DNA of 64,000 nt from Gemmatimonadales bacterium (GTDB lineage: Bacteria > Gemmatimonadota > Gemmatimonadetes > Gemmatimonadales > GWC2-71-9), in assembly GCA_019637315.1 (NCBI GenBank), contig JAHBVU010000015.1, forward strand, positions 1-64,000. The letters are read 5' to 3'. Shown piece by piece: positions 18,337-26,925 of this stretch. A program made the position numbers and the translations under genes. The notes beneath the pieces were generated by a model. It saw only the letters and a list, made by a program, of their open reading frames with translations, did not search any database and was not told the origin of the DNA. How positions within the stretch are numbered: position 1 is the first letter of the stretch; the number at the start of each line of letters is the position of its first letter.

Positions 18337-18439
18337 CGGAACCTGAACGGAATCTTGACGGACGCTCGTTGCGCTGATCGGGACCCCAGACCCACAATCC
18401 AGGATAACGTACTGTCGGGAACCTCAACCTGAGCGCACC

Positions 18440-19447
18440 ATGATCAACCGCCGAGAGTTCTTGGGGGTCACCGCCGGCGCCGGCGCTACGATGGCGCTGA
18501 CACCGGAGCTGCTGCGCGCCGTCCAAGCTCTGCAGGGCCAGGGTGCCCTGATACACCGAGCGATTCCATCGACCGGTGAGACCGTCCCGATGGTTGGGCT
18601 GTCGTTCTCGAATCACGTCTCGTGTTCGGATCCCGCCGCGCTCAAGGAGGTCGTCAAGACGTTTGCCGACGGTGGCGGCAGGGTCTTCGACCTGATGCAT
18701 GGCAACGCAGCCGCCGAGCAGTTCCACGCCACGGTGGCCAACGAACTCGGCATTCAGAACAAGCTCTTCTGGTCGACCCGGGGCTCTCCGTCGGGCGGCC
18801 CGGGTGGCCCGCCGGTGCACAACGCCGCCAACGCGAGAGCGCAGATCGAGACGACACTGGCGCGGCTCAAGGTGTCGAGGATCGACCTCGTCATGGTCAA
18901 CCCCATAGCCGACCCCTCGTACATCGGTGTGTTGCAGGAGGCGAAAAAGGCGGGGCAGGTCCGGTACATCGGCGCGCAGGTCATCAGCGACAACGCCTAT
19001 CCCCAGCTCGAGGCCGCCATGCGCAACGAGCCGATCGACTTCATCGGGGTCGACTACGATATCGGAAATCGCGACCGCGTCGAGGACACCATCCTGCCGC
19101 TGGCTCAGGAGCGGAAGATCGGCGTGATGGCCTTCTTTCCGTTCGGCAACGCTGGAGGAGTCAGTTGCGCAGGTGGCACCAGACTCTTCCAGCGCGTGGC
19201 CAGCACGCCCCTTCCCGAGTGGGCTGCCGGCTTCGGCGCCACGACGTGGGCGCAGTTCTTCCTCAAGTATGTCATCAGCCACCCGGCCGTTACGGTCGCG
19301 CGGGTGGGCACGACCAAGCCGGCGCACATGCTCGACAACCTGGCGGGTGGCATCGGTCGCCTGCCTGACGAGGCGACCCGGAAGCGGATGGCGGCGCTGA
19401 TCGATGCGCTGCCTCTGCCACCGCCGCCAGCGCCCAGGCGCCAGTAG
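18440..19447 (+). CDS. Tat-exported aldo/keto reductase paralogue lacking catalytic residues
   Basis: 335 residues with Tat signal NRREFLGVTAGAGATMAL. It aligns along its length with the AKR at 15239, but three of four catalytic residues differ. FDTAPSYGSSEQ becomes FDLMHGNAAAEQ (Tyr to Asn), WATK becomes WSTR (Lys to Arg) and VHGPID becomes VNPIAD (His to Asn). The Asp is kept, and the barrel and C-terminal region remain (VTVARVGTTKPAHM). It is likely a binding or sensory pseudoenzyme, or acts by different chemistry (inference). It sits 103 bases after the response regulator. Confidence 0.85.
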   Translation: MINRREFLGVTAGAGATMALTPELLRAVQALQGQGALIHRAIPSTGETVPMVGLSFSNHVSCSDPAALKEVVKTFADGGGRVFDLMHGNAAAEQFHATVANELGIQNKLFWSTRGSPSGGPGGPPVHNAANARAQIETTLARLKVSRIDLVMVNPIADPSYIGVLQEAKKAGQVRYIGAQVISDNAYPQLEAAMRNEPIDFIGVDYDIGNRDRVEDTILPLAQERKIGVMAFFPFGNAGGVSCAGGTRLFQRVASTPLPEWAAGFGATTWAQFFLKYVISHPAVTVARVGTTKPAHMLDNLAGGIGRLPDEATRKRMAALIDALPLPPPPAPRRQ

Positions 19448-19480
19448 GGCATTGGTTGGGGCCTTCGGTGTGTGGGGGCG

Positions 19481-20827
19481 CTACCTGTACACGATGCAGG
19501 ACTGGCTGGGATCGTCCGGGTCGTAGAGGACCGCGACGGTGTCCGACGCGATCCAGTACCGGGCCATTTCTCTCGGCTGACGCATGTAGCCTCGGTAGGT
19601 AGCGCCGTCGACCTCGAACTCATACTTGATGGTCGTAGACATGGCCACGTCTGAGGTCGGAATGCTCAGAATCGTGCCCGTGGTGAAGGTACCCCGCCGG
19701 AACAGATCCTCGTACGTCTTCCGGCGCCGGTGGACGATCCAACTGTAGACGGCGGGCACAACACCGAGCGTGGCCACGGATGCGAACCCGGCAAACCCGA
19801 CCCAGAAGAAGTGCTCGACATCCGACCAGGGTCGGCGGGCGGGGAAGAGCGGGTGCATCAGGTTCCGATAGACGTCGCTGAGCTCCCCTTTCGGATCGCG
19901 GGGCGGATTGCCCATATGGACGAACCGCGGTTCGCCGCTCTCGCCCATGGCGGTCTTGCGCGGCGCCGCCACGGCGGTTGCCGGCGCCGGTCGCCTGGCG
20001 ACCGCCTGGGTCGTGGTCCGTGGCGCAGGATTCATCAGCAGGTCGCGGGCGGCACTCGCCGTACTCGGCCGGTCTCGCGGGGCAGGGCGCAGCAGTGCCT
20101 CGAGCAGGCCGATCAGCGGCTTGTCGCCCGGCAGGTCCTCGGGCACTTCGATGCGCCCGGTCTCGGAGAAGAACTCGCTTGGTGGGCGCCCCGTCACGAG
20201 GTGAAGCAGCGTCGCGCCGAGCGAGTAGAGGTCGGACTTCGGCCCGGCCTGCCCGGCGAAACACTCGGGCGCCATGTATCCGAAGGTACCGACCACGGTC
20301 GCGCCCGTCGTACCGCCAGCCTGCCAACCGGCGCGCACGCCGCCAAAGTCGATCAGAGCTGGGGTTCCATTCGTGCGTAGCAACACATTGGCCGGCTTGA
20401 TGTCGCGGTGAACGACCGGCGGCGCCCGACCGTGCAGGTAGTCCAGCACGTCGAGCAACCCGACCGCAATGCCGTGGATTTCCTGCTGACCGAGCATCGG
20501 GCCGGCGTCCAGTCGTTGCAGCAGGGAGGGCGCCTCGATGTACTCCTGCACGATATAGAAGGTTGCTGCCTCGCCCTCGCCCTGGAAGTAATCGAACACG
20601 CGGGGAATGCTCGGGTGCTCGAGGCGGCCGAGCATCTTGGCCTCGCGCTCGAAGAGTTCGAGGTGCTTCCAGTCGGTCAGGTGAGCAAAGTGCAGCTCTT
20701 TGACGACGACCTGTCGGCTCTCGCGCAGGTCGGAGCAGAGGAGTGTGCGCGCCGATGATCCCTGGCCGATGACCGAGAGCACCTCGTAGCGATCCGCAAT
20801 GACGCGGCTGGGTGTGTCCCCGCTCAC
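19481..20827 (-). CDS. Membrane-anchored Ser/Thr protein kinase with DUF3592-like C-terminal domain
   Basis: 448 residues from the GTG at 20825-20827, which overlaps the stop of a small upstream ORF (GTGA). Kinase motifs: glycine loop GQGSSA, K43 in VVVKEL, E62 in EREAKML, HRDIKPAN with D142, DFG at 160-162, and APE in YMAPECF. After a Pro/Ala-rich linker, one membrane segment (about 340-365, FFWVGFAGFASVATLGVVP) precedes a small beta domain (GTILSIPTSDVAM, VLYDPDDPSQS) resembling DUF3592. The small domain at the C terminus may sense a signal or act in the envelope. A longer frame to 21169 runs into the neighbour and is rejected. Confidence 0.88.
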   Translation of the reverse strand: MSGDTPSRVIADRYEVLSVIGQGSSARTLLCSDLRESRQVVVKELHFAHLTDWKHLELFEREAKMLGRLEHPSIPRVFDYFQGEGEAATFYIVQEYIEAPSLLQRLDAGPMLGQQEIHGIAVGLLDVLDYLHGRAPPVVHRDIKPANVLLRTNGTPALIDFGGVRAGWQAGGTTGATVVGTFGYMAPECFAGQAGPKSDLYSLGATLLHLVTGRPPSEFFSETGRIEVPEDLPGDKPLIGLLEALLRPAPRDRPSTASAARDLLMNPAPRTTTQAVARRPAPATAVAAPRKTAMGESGEPRFVHMGNPPRDPKGELSDVYRNLMHPLFPARRPWSDVEHFFWVGFAGFASVATLGVVPAVYSWIVHRRRKTYEDLFRRGTFTTGTILSIPTSDVAMSTTIKYEFEVDGATYRGYMRQPREMARYWIASDTVAVLYDPDDPSQSCIVYR

Positions 20828-20922
20828 GTTGGCAGCTGCTCGGCGAGTGGTATTACGAATGCCTTCGTTGCCTTGGGATCGTCGACGACGATCAGGGTGT
20901 TGTTCATTCGGCTGACGATCAC
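20824..20922 (-). CDS. Possible 32-residue ORF translationally coupled to the kinase
   Basis: GTG start at 20922 preceded by AGGGGGGAG with a 6-base gap, the best ribosome site in this stretch. The ORF reads VSRMNNTLIVVDDPKATKAF and stops in a GTGA overlap with the kinase start, which has no ribosome site of its own. The same frame is open back to the stop of the neighbouring gene at 21004, with protein-like sequence (IPIDAPGHAPAHVPLRDRG). It may therefore be the C-terminal remnant of a longer upstream gene. Function unknown. Confidence 0.45.
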   Translation of the reverse strand: MIVSRMNNTLIVVDDPKATKAFVIPLAEQLPT

Positions 20923-21003
20923 GTGGAGCTCCCCCCTGTCGCGTAAAGGTACGTGGGCAGGCGCGTGGCCGGGAGCGTCTATCGGGATCCGCTGCCAGGG
21001 CCA

Positions 21004-21675
21004 CTAGATCGCGGTTGGACCTAAATCCCCGAACCCATGCGCCTCCAACGCCGCGAGCAGGGGCAGCGTCAGGGCCCCGCCGGGAACATCGGCAGGGAGG
21101 ATGGCGTCGATTCCGCAGTGAGGGCAGATCGCGGTGCGCTGAACTCCAGCACGCAGTGACGGAATCCATTCCGTGATATCGTCAGGTGGAAACAAGGTAA
21201 CGCAGTGATAACACCCCACGATCGGACTGGCCCGCACTCGCTGCTCGTGTGCTCCAGCATGGCCACCAATGGCCTCGAGATCGGCCTCGGACCATTGAGT
21301 ACGAGGTGGTCCAACTGCGGCGACTGCCGCCTCCCAGTCGGCAAACGCGTCGCTCGGCAGTACCGCGAACAAGGCCGGGCCGAGTCGATGGTGGTCATCG
21401 ACAAAGTACGCCGCTAGGGCGAGCCGGAGGGTGGGGTCTGCGGCGAGATGCCGCAAGTAGTCTTCGACGACTGCCTTTCGGATCGATCGGTGCCTGTCGG
21501 GATGATAGCAGTAGGCTGCGAAGGCGCCCGCACGCAGGAAGAGTTCTGACTCTGGCCCGGCAGCGCGGACAGCGAGCACCAGCTCAAAGCAGAAATCCGA
21601 CAGGCGGTGCTTCCGCTTGTCGGAGAACAGCTCCGGAAGGAGGGCTTCTGCTGCCCGCCGCCAACGGCGGATCAT
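21004..21675 (-). CDS. Cytoplasmic zinc-ribbon protein of unknown function
   Basis: 223 residues, no signal peptide. The N-terminal two thirds are helical (FCFELVLAVRAAGPESEL, AYCYHPDRHRSIRKAVVE). The C-terminal third carries paired cysteines CYHC and CPHC around FPPDDITEWIP, a likely zinc ribbon seen in small uncharacterised cytoplasmic proteins that end with CPxCGID. No enzymatic motif is evident. It is on the same strand as the kinase. Confidence 0.75.
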   Translation of the reverse strand: MIRRWRRAAEALLPELFSDKRKHRLSDFCFELVLAVRAAGPESELFLRAGAFAAYCYHPDRHRSIRKAVVEDYLRHLAADPTLRLALAAYFVDDHHRLGPALFAVLPSDAFADWEAAVAAVGPPRTQWSEADLEAIGGHAGAHEQRVRASPIVGCYHCVTLFPPDDITEWIPSLRAGVQRTAICPHCGIDAILPADVPGGALTLPLLAALEAHGFGDLGPTAI

Positions 21676-21715
21676 CGGCGGTACTCAGGGGCGGTAGAGG
21701 AGTCGATCCGGTGCA

Positions 21716-22198
21716 CTACCGCCCGATCGGACCGGTCGCGTAGCCGGCCCAGTCATAGAAGATCGAATCACTCGGGAAGCCTAGCGGCTTGCCAGTGAGG
21801 GGGATGGCGACTGTGCCGCCGTAACCGGGAATGTCGCGGTTGGGGAAAAAGGTCAGTCGATAAGTGTGGTACTGCTCGACGGGAAAGCCGAGGTCTGTGT
21901 CGACGAGCGTACCGTTGTCCCCTAGGAGGACCAATCGAATCGCCAACGGTGTGGCAGATGGAATTGGTACGAAATCCGAATAGAAGGTGCGTGCGCTGTT
22001 GGCGTGCGGGTGGAAGTCCCCACCGCGGAGCGTCCGGCTCCACGAGCCGCTGGATAGCTCGAGTCGGAGGCCATCGACACGCAGGCTCTCATCGCTGACG
22101 AAGCCTACCAGGACCTCGCTTTGCAGCCGAGGATCGGTAACCGGTTCAACGCAGGCAATGAGTGCCAAGCTGACAGCGATAACGCTGGTCCGCTTCAT
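21716..22198 (-). CDS. Hypothetical lipoprotein
   Basis: 160 residues with a signal ending in a lipobox-like ALIACVEP (Cys about 16). The rest is beta-rich with no recognised domain (LRVDGLRLELSSGSW, HTYRLTFFPNRDIPGYGGT). It ends shortly before the zinc-ribbon gene on the same strand. I do not recognise the family. Confidence 0.65.
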   Translation of the reverse strand: MKRTSVIAVSLALIACVEPVTDPRLQSEVLVGFVSDESLRVDGLRLELSSGSWSRTLRGGDFHPHANSARTFYSDFVPIPSATPLAIRLVLLGDNGTLVDTDLGFPVEQYHTYRLTFFPNRDIPGYGGTVAIPLTGKPLGFPSDSIFYDWAGYATGPIGR

Positions 22199-22320
22199 TC
22201 GCTCCTTCTGGTCGTGGGACAGAGCCGGGCGGCCCTTAGACGATACTGGCCGTCTCGGAGGAGCGCAACTTCCGCCATCCGCAGCGGCTAGGGTATCTGC
22301 CAGTATGCGCCAGCGAACGA

Positions 22321-23058
22321 TCAGACTCGTTGTAACGCGAAGAAGACATAACCATAGGCCCCATCGGACCGATCGAAAATCTCGATCTCCCTCAGGGTTT
22401 CAGTTGCAAAGTCCCTGACAGATTGGTCTGAGTGGTCAACCAAGGCCTTTGCTCGCGACTCGAGGATGTCGTAATAGCCCTCGATCCAAGCCTCCCGAGG
22501 TAGCGTATAGGTCGCGAGCACTCTAAAGCCCGCGGCCTCAGCGATCGCCAGATTCTCTTGAACCGACTTCATCTCCGGGTACCCGACTCTGAAGTACTCC
22601 GTAATGGCCGCAGGCGCCTGCGGCGTGAGCCAGCATAGTTCGCTGACAACCGCGAATCCCTGGGGCACGACCGCAGAAGCCCAGGTAGAGAGCGCGTTGG
22701 CGTAGCCGATGTTGTAGGCTGCGCCTTCGGACCAGAGCAGATCGATGGCTGGAAAGGCATTCGGGACGCTTTCCATGTCCATGCAATGAGTTTGCACCAG
22801 CGAGTCGACCCTGGCTTCCCGAGCGCGCCGGGTCAACTCACTCAAGAATGGCTCGTAAGTGTCGACTGCGTGAACCAGCACGCCGAGTTCCGTGGCCAGG
22901 GCCAGGGTCTGACGGCCTGTTCCGCATCCGGCGTCGACAACGACCTGGAACGATCGCGTTGGAAGGAGACCAAGCACATGCAGTGTATGGGTGTTGCCGC
23001 CGGGCCCAAGCTTCTCCATGCCGCTGAAGAGCAGGCTGATCGGATCCGGTGTGCTCAT
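22321..23058 (-). CDS. Class I SAM-dependent methyltransferase
   Basis: 245 residues from ATG 23058, preceded by GAGGG at good spacing. SAM-binding motif I is VVDAGCGTGRQTLALA, then AVDTYEPFLSEL (motif II) and IDLLWSEGAAYNIG (post-motif IV). The remainder (LCWLTPQAPAAITEYFRVGYPEM) resembles small-molecule methyltransferases of the UbiE/Methyltransf_11 group. Substrate unknown; cytoplasmic. An in-frame start at 23106 adds an unlikely hydrophilic tail. Confidence 0.85.
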   Translation of the reverse strand: MSTPDPISLLFSGMEKLGPGGNTHTLHVLGLLPTRSFQVVVDAGCGTGRQTLALATELGVLVHAVDTYEPFLSELTRRAREARVDSLVQTHCMDMESVPNAFPAIDLLWSEGAAYNIGYANALSTWASAVVPQGFAVVSELCWLTPQAPAAITEYFRVGYPEMKSVQENLAIAEAAGFRVLATYTLPREAWIEGYYDILESRAKALVDHSDQSVRDFATETLREIEIFDRSDGAYGYVFFALQRV

Positions 23059-23136
23059 GTCAGTCCCTCGCTCATTCACATCACCACTACCGTTGTGACC
23101 TCGCAAAGTCGCCGCCGAGTGCTTGTGCTTGTAGCC

Positions 23137-24366
23137 TTAGCGCGCGCTTCGGAGCGGCCGAACCTGAACGAGGACACCATCATTCTCATCGGTCAGTGTA
23201 CCGACGACATGCTCACGCGAAATCGCATAGGGCATGAACGCGGCCGGCAGCGGGACGTCGCAAAGCCACTCGCCCTTGGCAGAGAAAACGGACCACGTCG
23301 AGAATCCGCCGCCCAACGCCGAGACTGTGAACTGGCGGATCCAGATCTCACCCGCATCGCTGAGCAGAACCCGGTCATACTCTGGCTTCGTCGACCGATG
23401 CGGGGTCTCGCGAAGCCGCTGTCCCATCCTCTCGTGAACACCCGCCGGCAGGCTGGCAAGCTGCGCCGTAATCAGCACCTCGACCTCGGCCGCCGTCACG
23501 GGATGCGCAGCCGCTGGACGCCGAAACTGTCCCACGAGTTCGCCGGTCTCCCGGCGGATCAGGAAATCAAACCCGGCGCCATCCCCGATGACGATCGCAG
23601 AGTCCCGGGCCGTCACGATGGCCGTCCGTCCGAAGTGAATCGGTGTCATCGACATCGCTTGGGGGGTAGCCTGCAACAGAATCTCGGAGCCAGAGATTGC
23701 GCCGATCGAGTCGACTGACGCGCCATTCAGCGGTACCCGGTACAGCGGTGTCAGAGCCTGAAGCTCACCGGACTGCCCACCCGTGACTACGCTAGGACCA
23801 GCAGTGCCGCTGGGCCTGAGCGGGAAGCCGTCCCGGATCAGGAGCGCCCCATCGTGGAACGCACCAACCGGAATCGGCATCCCGGTGCCAGCCGTGAACG
23901 AGCCGCTGCGGACGAATCCGCCCGCGCCATCAAAGACTGAGTACCGCCGCAGTAGCACGTCATAGGCGACAAGACTGTCCCCCGCGAACCGGGCAATCGA
24001 GGTGATCGACTCAAACTCCCCAGGACCTCGGCCCTTGCGTCCAAAGGTATTGAGGGGTTGCCCCTGAGGGCTGAAGAGATGGATCTCCCACGCGCTCGGG
24101 TCTGCCACGACGATGCGGCCGTCAGATAGCTTGGCAGGAATAACATTGGTATCAAACTCGTGCCCCTCGCCGCGAGAGGAGCGAATCTCGACGGTGGCGA
24201 CGGAGTCGACCCTGTACCGCGGGCTGTCACCGTCGAGGGGTGCTTGATTCTCGACGATCGTGACGCCCGCGCTGTCCCGGGTTACCGATGCTGGCGCTCC
24301 GTCCGCGCGGCCGCAGCCCATCAACACGAGCGTACTGAGCAGTACTGGTACTATCGCCAGTTTCAT
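23137..24366 (-). CDS. Beta-propeller lipoprotein ('DSAGVTIVEN' type)
   Basis: 409 residues; lipobox LVLMGCGR. It opens with VTRDSAGVTIVENQAP and continues with propeller-like blades (LSDGRIVVADPSAWEIHLFS, FGRKGRGPGEFESIT, GGFSTWSVFSAKGEW). Such six-bladed propeller lipoproteins are frequent in Gemmatimonadota-like genomes and have no known biochemical role. It is complete, unlike the related broken gene at 26926. Likely attached to the envelope. Confidence 0.78.
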   Translation of the reverse strand: MKLAIVPVLLSTLVLMGCGRADGAPASVTRDSAGVTIVENQAPLDGDSPRYRVDSVATVEIRSSRGEGHEFDTNVIPAKLSDGRIVVADPSAWEIHLFSPQGQPLNTFGRKGRGPGEFESITSIARFAGDSLVAYDVLLRRYSVFDGAGGFVRSGSFTAGTGMPIPVGAFHDGALLIRDGFPLRPSGTAGPSVVTGGQSGELQALTPLYRVPLNGASVDSIGAISGSEILLQATPQAMSMTPIHFGRTAIVTARDSAIVIGDGAGFDFLIRRETGELVGQFRRPAAAHPVTAAEVEVLITAQLASLPAGVHERMGQRLRETPHRSTKPEYDRVLLSDAGEIWIRQFTVSALGGGFSTWSVFSAKGEWLCDVPLPAAFMPYAISREHVVGTLTDENDGVLVQVRPLRSAR

Positions 24367-24387
24367 GGTGCCCCCGAGGCAATTGTC

Positions 24388-26151
24388 TTACTGGCCCGCT
24401 GCGTACCCGTCCCGCCGCGGATCCGCTGCGCCGATCCGCCGCCCGTCGGGCGTCACGTACACCGCGTGCACCCCGCCGAACATGATATCTCCCACCCGCG
24501 ACCGCGGCCGGAAACCCCGCGCCACGAGGGCACTGTACACATCGGGTCCAAACCCGGGCTCGACCTCGACTTCACGCGAGTTCCAGTTCGGATGGAGACG
24601 GGGCGCCGCGAGCGCCATGGCCGGATCCTCCCCGAACGCGAGCATCCGCACGCTCACCTGCGCAATCGCCGGCTGGATGTACTGCGAACCTGCCGCACCC
24701 ACCACGAGCCGCACGTCCCGCCCGTCGAGCACGATCGTGGGCGACATGGTCGAGTTGCTGTACCGATCCGAGCCCCGGGTGCGCCCGTCGAAGTTCCGGC
24801 CGACCGAGTTGAGCCAGACGCCGTCGACCCAGACGCCAGAGCCGAACAGCACACCCACCGTGGTCGTCATCGAGACTGCGTTGCCCTCGCTGTCCACCAC
24901 GCTCAGGTGCGATGTGAAGCTGCTGTCCTCACCTGCCGACCCGCTGCCGAGTCCGTCGAAATCCCCGGCTGCCGAACGCGGTGCCGCGGGATACGGGTCG
25001 AGCGCTGCGCAGGCACCTTCCGGCCCCTCGGCGTCGGCGCTCCACGGATCGGCCGGGGAGAGCGTGTCGCGCATCGGGGCGGTGAGCTCGCTCGCGCGTG
25101 CCGCGGCGAACCGCGCGCTGGCCAGGCCGCGCGCCGGGACTGGCATCACGCCCGGGTCGCCCCGCCAGCGCTGCCCGTCGACCTGGGCGATCCGGATGAG
25201 CTGCGCAAACGACGTCGCGGTCGCCGGCGATTCGGTGTAGCCGGTCGCACTCGTGAGCCCCGACTGCTCCGCAAGGTGAAGCATCTGCAACACCACGGCC
25301 CCGCCCATCGGCGGTGGCGCGCCAAGCACGGTGAGTCCGCGCCAGGGGGTGCAGAGCGGGCGAGTCCAGGTGCTGCGGTAGGCGGCCATGTCGCGCGTCG
25401 TAATCAGCCCGCCGCGCGCCTGCACATGCTGCGCAAGCCGTTCTGCAAACGGGCCGCGATAGAAGGCGTCCGGTCCGGTCGCCGCAATCCGTTCGAGGGT
25501 CGCGGCGAGCTCGGGCTGAATGAGTCGGTCGCCGGGGCGGAGGGGCTCACCGTCGGGCATGAACCGCGCGGCGGCGCCGGGCTCCTCGAGCACGCGCGCG
25601 CGTGAGGACGTAATCGTGCGGGCGAGCAGGGGCGACACCGTGAATCCGTCGCGGGCAAGCGCGATCGCCGGCGCCATGACCTGTTCGCGCGAGAGCTTGC
25701 CGTGCTTCTCATGGAGCGTGAGCAGGCCGCTCACCATACCGGGTACGGCAGCGCCTCGCCCCGGCCCGCGCGATCCGGTATCAGCCGTGCCCCACTCGGG
25801 CCGTTCACCCGCTCGGCCATAGAACGACAGATGGTCCACGCGCTGGCTGGCAGGCATCCAGACGGTTGCTGCGCCGCCGCCGCCGATGCCGGTCTGTGAG
25901 GGATCGGTCACGGAGAGGGCGAACGCGGTGGCGACCGCTGCGTCCACCGCATTACCGCCTGCGCGGAGCACGGCGACGCCGACCAGCGTGGCCTCGGGCT
26001 GCGAAGCCGACACCATCCCGGCCCGTCCTTCCGCCCGCTTGCCAGCCAGCGGCGAAGCCGCCGACGGCGGTGCGGGCCGCGTGCAGCCAGCTGCGAACAT
26101 CACCCCCACCGCGAGGGCAATGCGCGATCGGAACATTGTGGTGCTCTTCAT
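24388..26151 (-). CDS. ggt: Gamma-glutamyltransferase lipoprotein
   Basis: 587 residues from ATG 26151, with a lipobox (VMFAAGC, Cys 23), so it is probably anchored rather than free in the periplasm. Ggt landmarks: AVDAAVATAFALSVTDPSQTGIGGGG, then the autoprocessing site FTSHLSVVDSEGNAVSMT with the nucleophile Thr at ~413, and the oxyanion stretch NSTMSPTIVL. The TTH of many homologues reads TSH here, but the Thr is kept. The enzyme transfers or hydrolyses gamma-glutamyl groups, for example of glutathione, consistent with the peptide-scavenging neighbourhood. Confidence 0.93.
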   Translation of the reverse strand: MKSTTMFRSRIALAVGVMFAAGCTRPAPPSAASPLAGKRAEGRAGMVSASQPEATLVGVAVLRAGGNAVDAAVATAFALSVTDPSQTGIGGGGAATVWMPASQRVDHLSFYGRAGERPEWGTADTGSRGPGRGAAVPGMVSGLLTLHEKHGKLSREQVMAPAIALARDGFTVSPLLARTITSSRARVLEEPGAAARFMPDGEPLRPGDRLIQPELAATLERIAATGPDAFYRGPFAERLAQHVQARGGLITTRDMAAYRSTWTRPLCTPWRGLTVLGAPPPMGGAVVLQMLHLAEQSGLTSATGYTESPATATSFAQLIRIAQVDGQRWRGDPGVMPVPARGLASARFAAARASELTAPMRDTLSPADPWSADAEGPEGACAALDPYPAAPRSAAGDFDGLGSGSAGEDSSFTSHLSVVDSEGNAVSMTTTVGVLFGSGVWVDGVWLNSVGRNFDGRTRGSDRYSNSTMSPTIVLDGRDVRLVVGAAGSQYIQPAIAQVSVRMLAFGEDPAMALAAPRLHPNWNSREVEVEPGFGPDVYSALVARGFRPRSRVGDIMFGGVHAVYVTPDGRRIGAADPRRDGYAAGQ

Positions 26152-26188
26152 CTGTGTAACCTTTCGTCTCGTGCTGAGCGAGCGTCCG

Positions 26189-26686
26189 CTACTTGCGGAG
26201 GACCTGAGACAGCAGCATGCCGCGCCGGTCCTCGATATCGTCGATGTACCAGCGCTCATCGTTGCGCTCCAGGTCGTTGCGCAGGAGGTATGTCAGCGTC
26301 CACTCGTTAGTCCCGTCGCTGAACCGGACCGGTACCCGGGCCTTCTCGACGCGGACGCGTGCGTCGCCGATGGCATAGGTCGTGGCGCCCTGACTGCCGG
26401 TGAACGGGTCGGTCACGAGCGGAGGGGCGGAATCGGTCTTTGCGATGCGCTCGAAGAAGCTGTACATGCCGCGGCGGAAGCGCCGGGAGAGAAAGCGCTC
26501 TTTCCGATCGAGCCCGCGCGCCGTGAAGTCGCGCGACCCTGCGAAATGGATCTTGAGGAACTCCCGGACGGGGCGCTCGGCGTAGTCCAGCCGCGGCGCC
26601 GCGACGACCGACGGGGCGAGCGGCAGGGGTGCCCCCAGCAGGAGCCCGGCAAAGGCGAGGGACCGAAATCGGCGTGCTTTGCGCAT
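26189..26686 (-). CDS. Small exported protein, possibly DUF3828-like
   Basis: 165 residues from ATG 26686; signal peptide about residues 1-28 (SLAFAGLLLGAPLPLA...VVAAP). The rest reads VREFLKIHFAGSRDFTARG, FLSRRFRRGMYSFFERIA and ERWYIDDIEDRRG. This is the shape of small DUF3828-type secreted proteins, though I am not certain of the family. It lies just upstream of ggt on the same strand and may be co-transcribed. Confidence 0.65.
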   Translation of the reverse strand: MRKARRFRSLAFAGLLLGAPLPLAPSVVAAPRLDYAERPVREFLKIHFAGSRDFTARGLDRKERFLSRRFRRGMYSFFERIAKTDSAPPLVTDPFTGSQGATTYAIGDARVRVEKARVPVRFSDGTNEWTLTYLLRNDLERNDERWYIDDIEDRRGMLLSQVLRK

Positions 26687-26925
26687 GATTCGTCGGGGTC
26701 GAGTCTGAGGTTGTATAGGCCAGAATACGCACATTCAGCGGTTGTCGCCAGGCTTGCACTGTCGTGCGTGTCCATAGCCATCGCGCTCATCCCGCGCTCA
26801 GGGGTGAGATTGCGCGGCCTGCGGCCGGAGCTAGCTTGGATCTATCACCGAACCTGGGATTGAGATACTACGCAGCAGACTCGAAGGGTATGGCTTCGGA
26901 TGAGCCAGAACGCGAGCTGGTTACC

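Noticed and set aside
21004-21006. TAG as a selenocysteine-like or recoded stop
   Set aside because: The downstream frame has its own strong ribosome site, and the upstream protein ends as its family would. TAG is not a known selenocysteine codon and there is no sign of pyrrolysine genes here.
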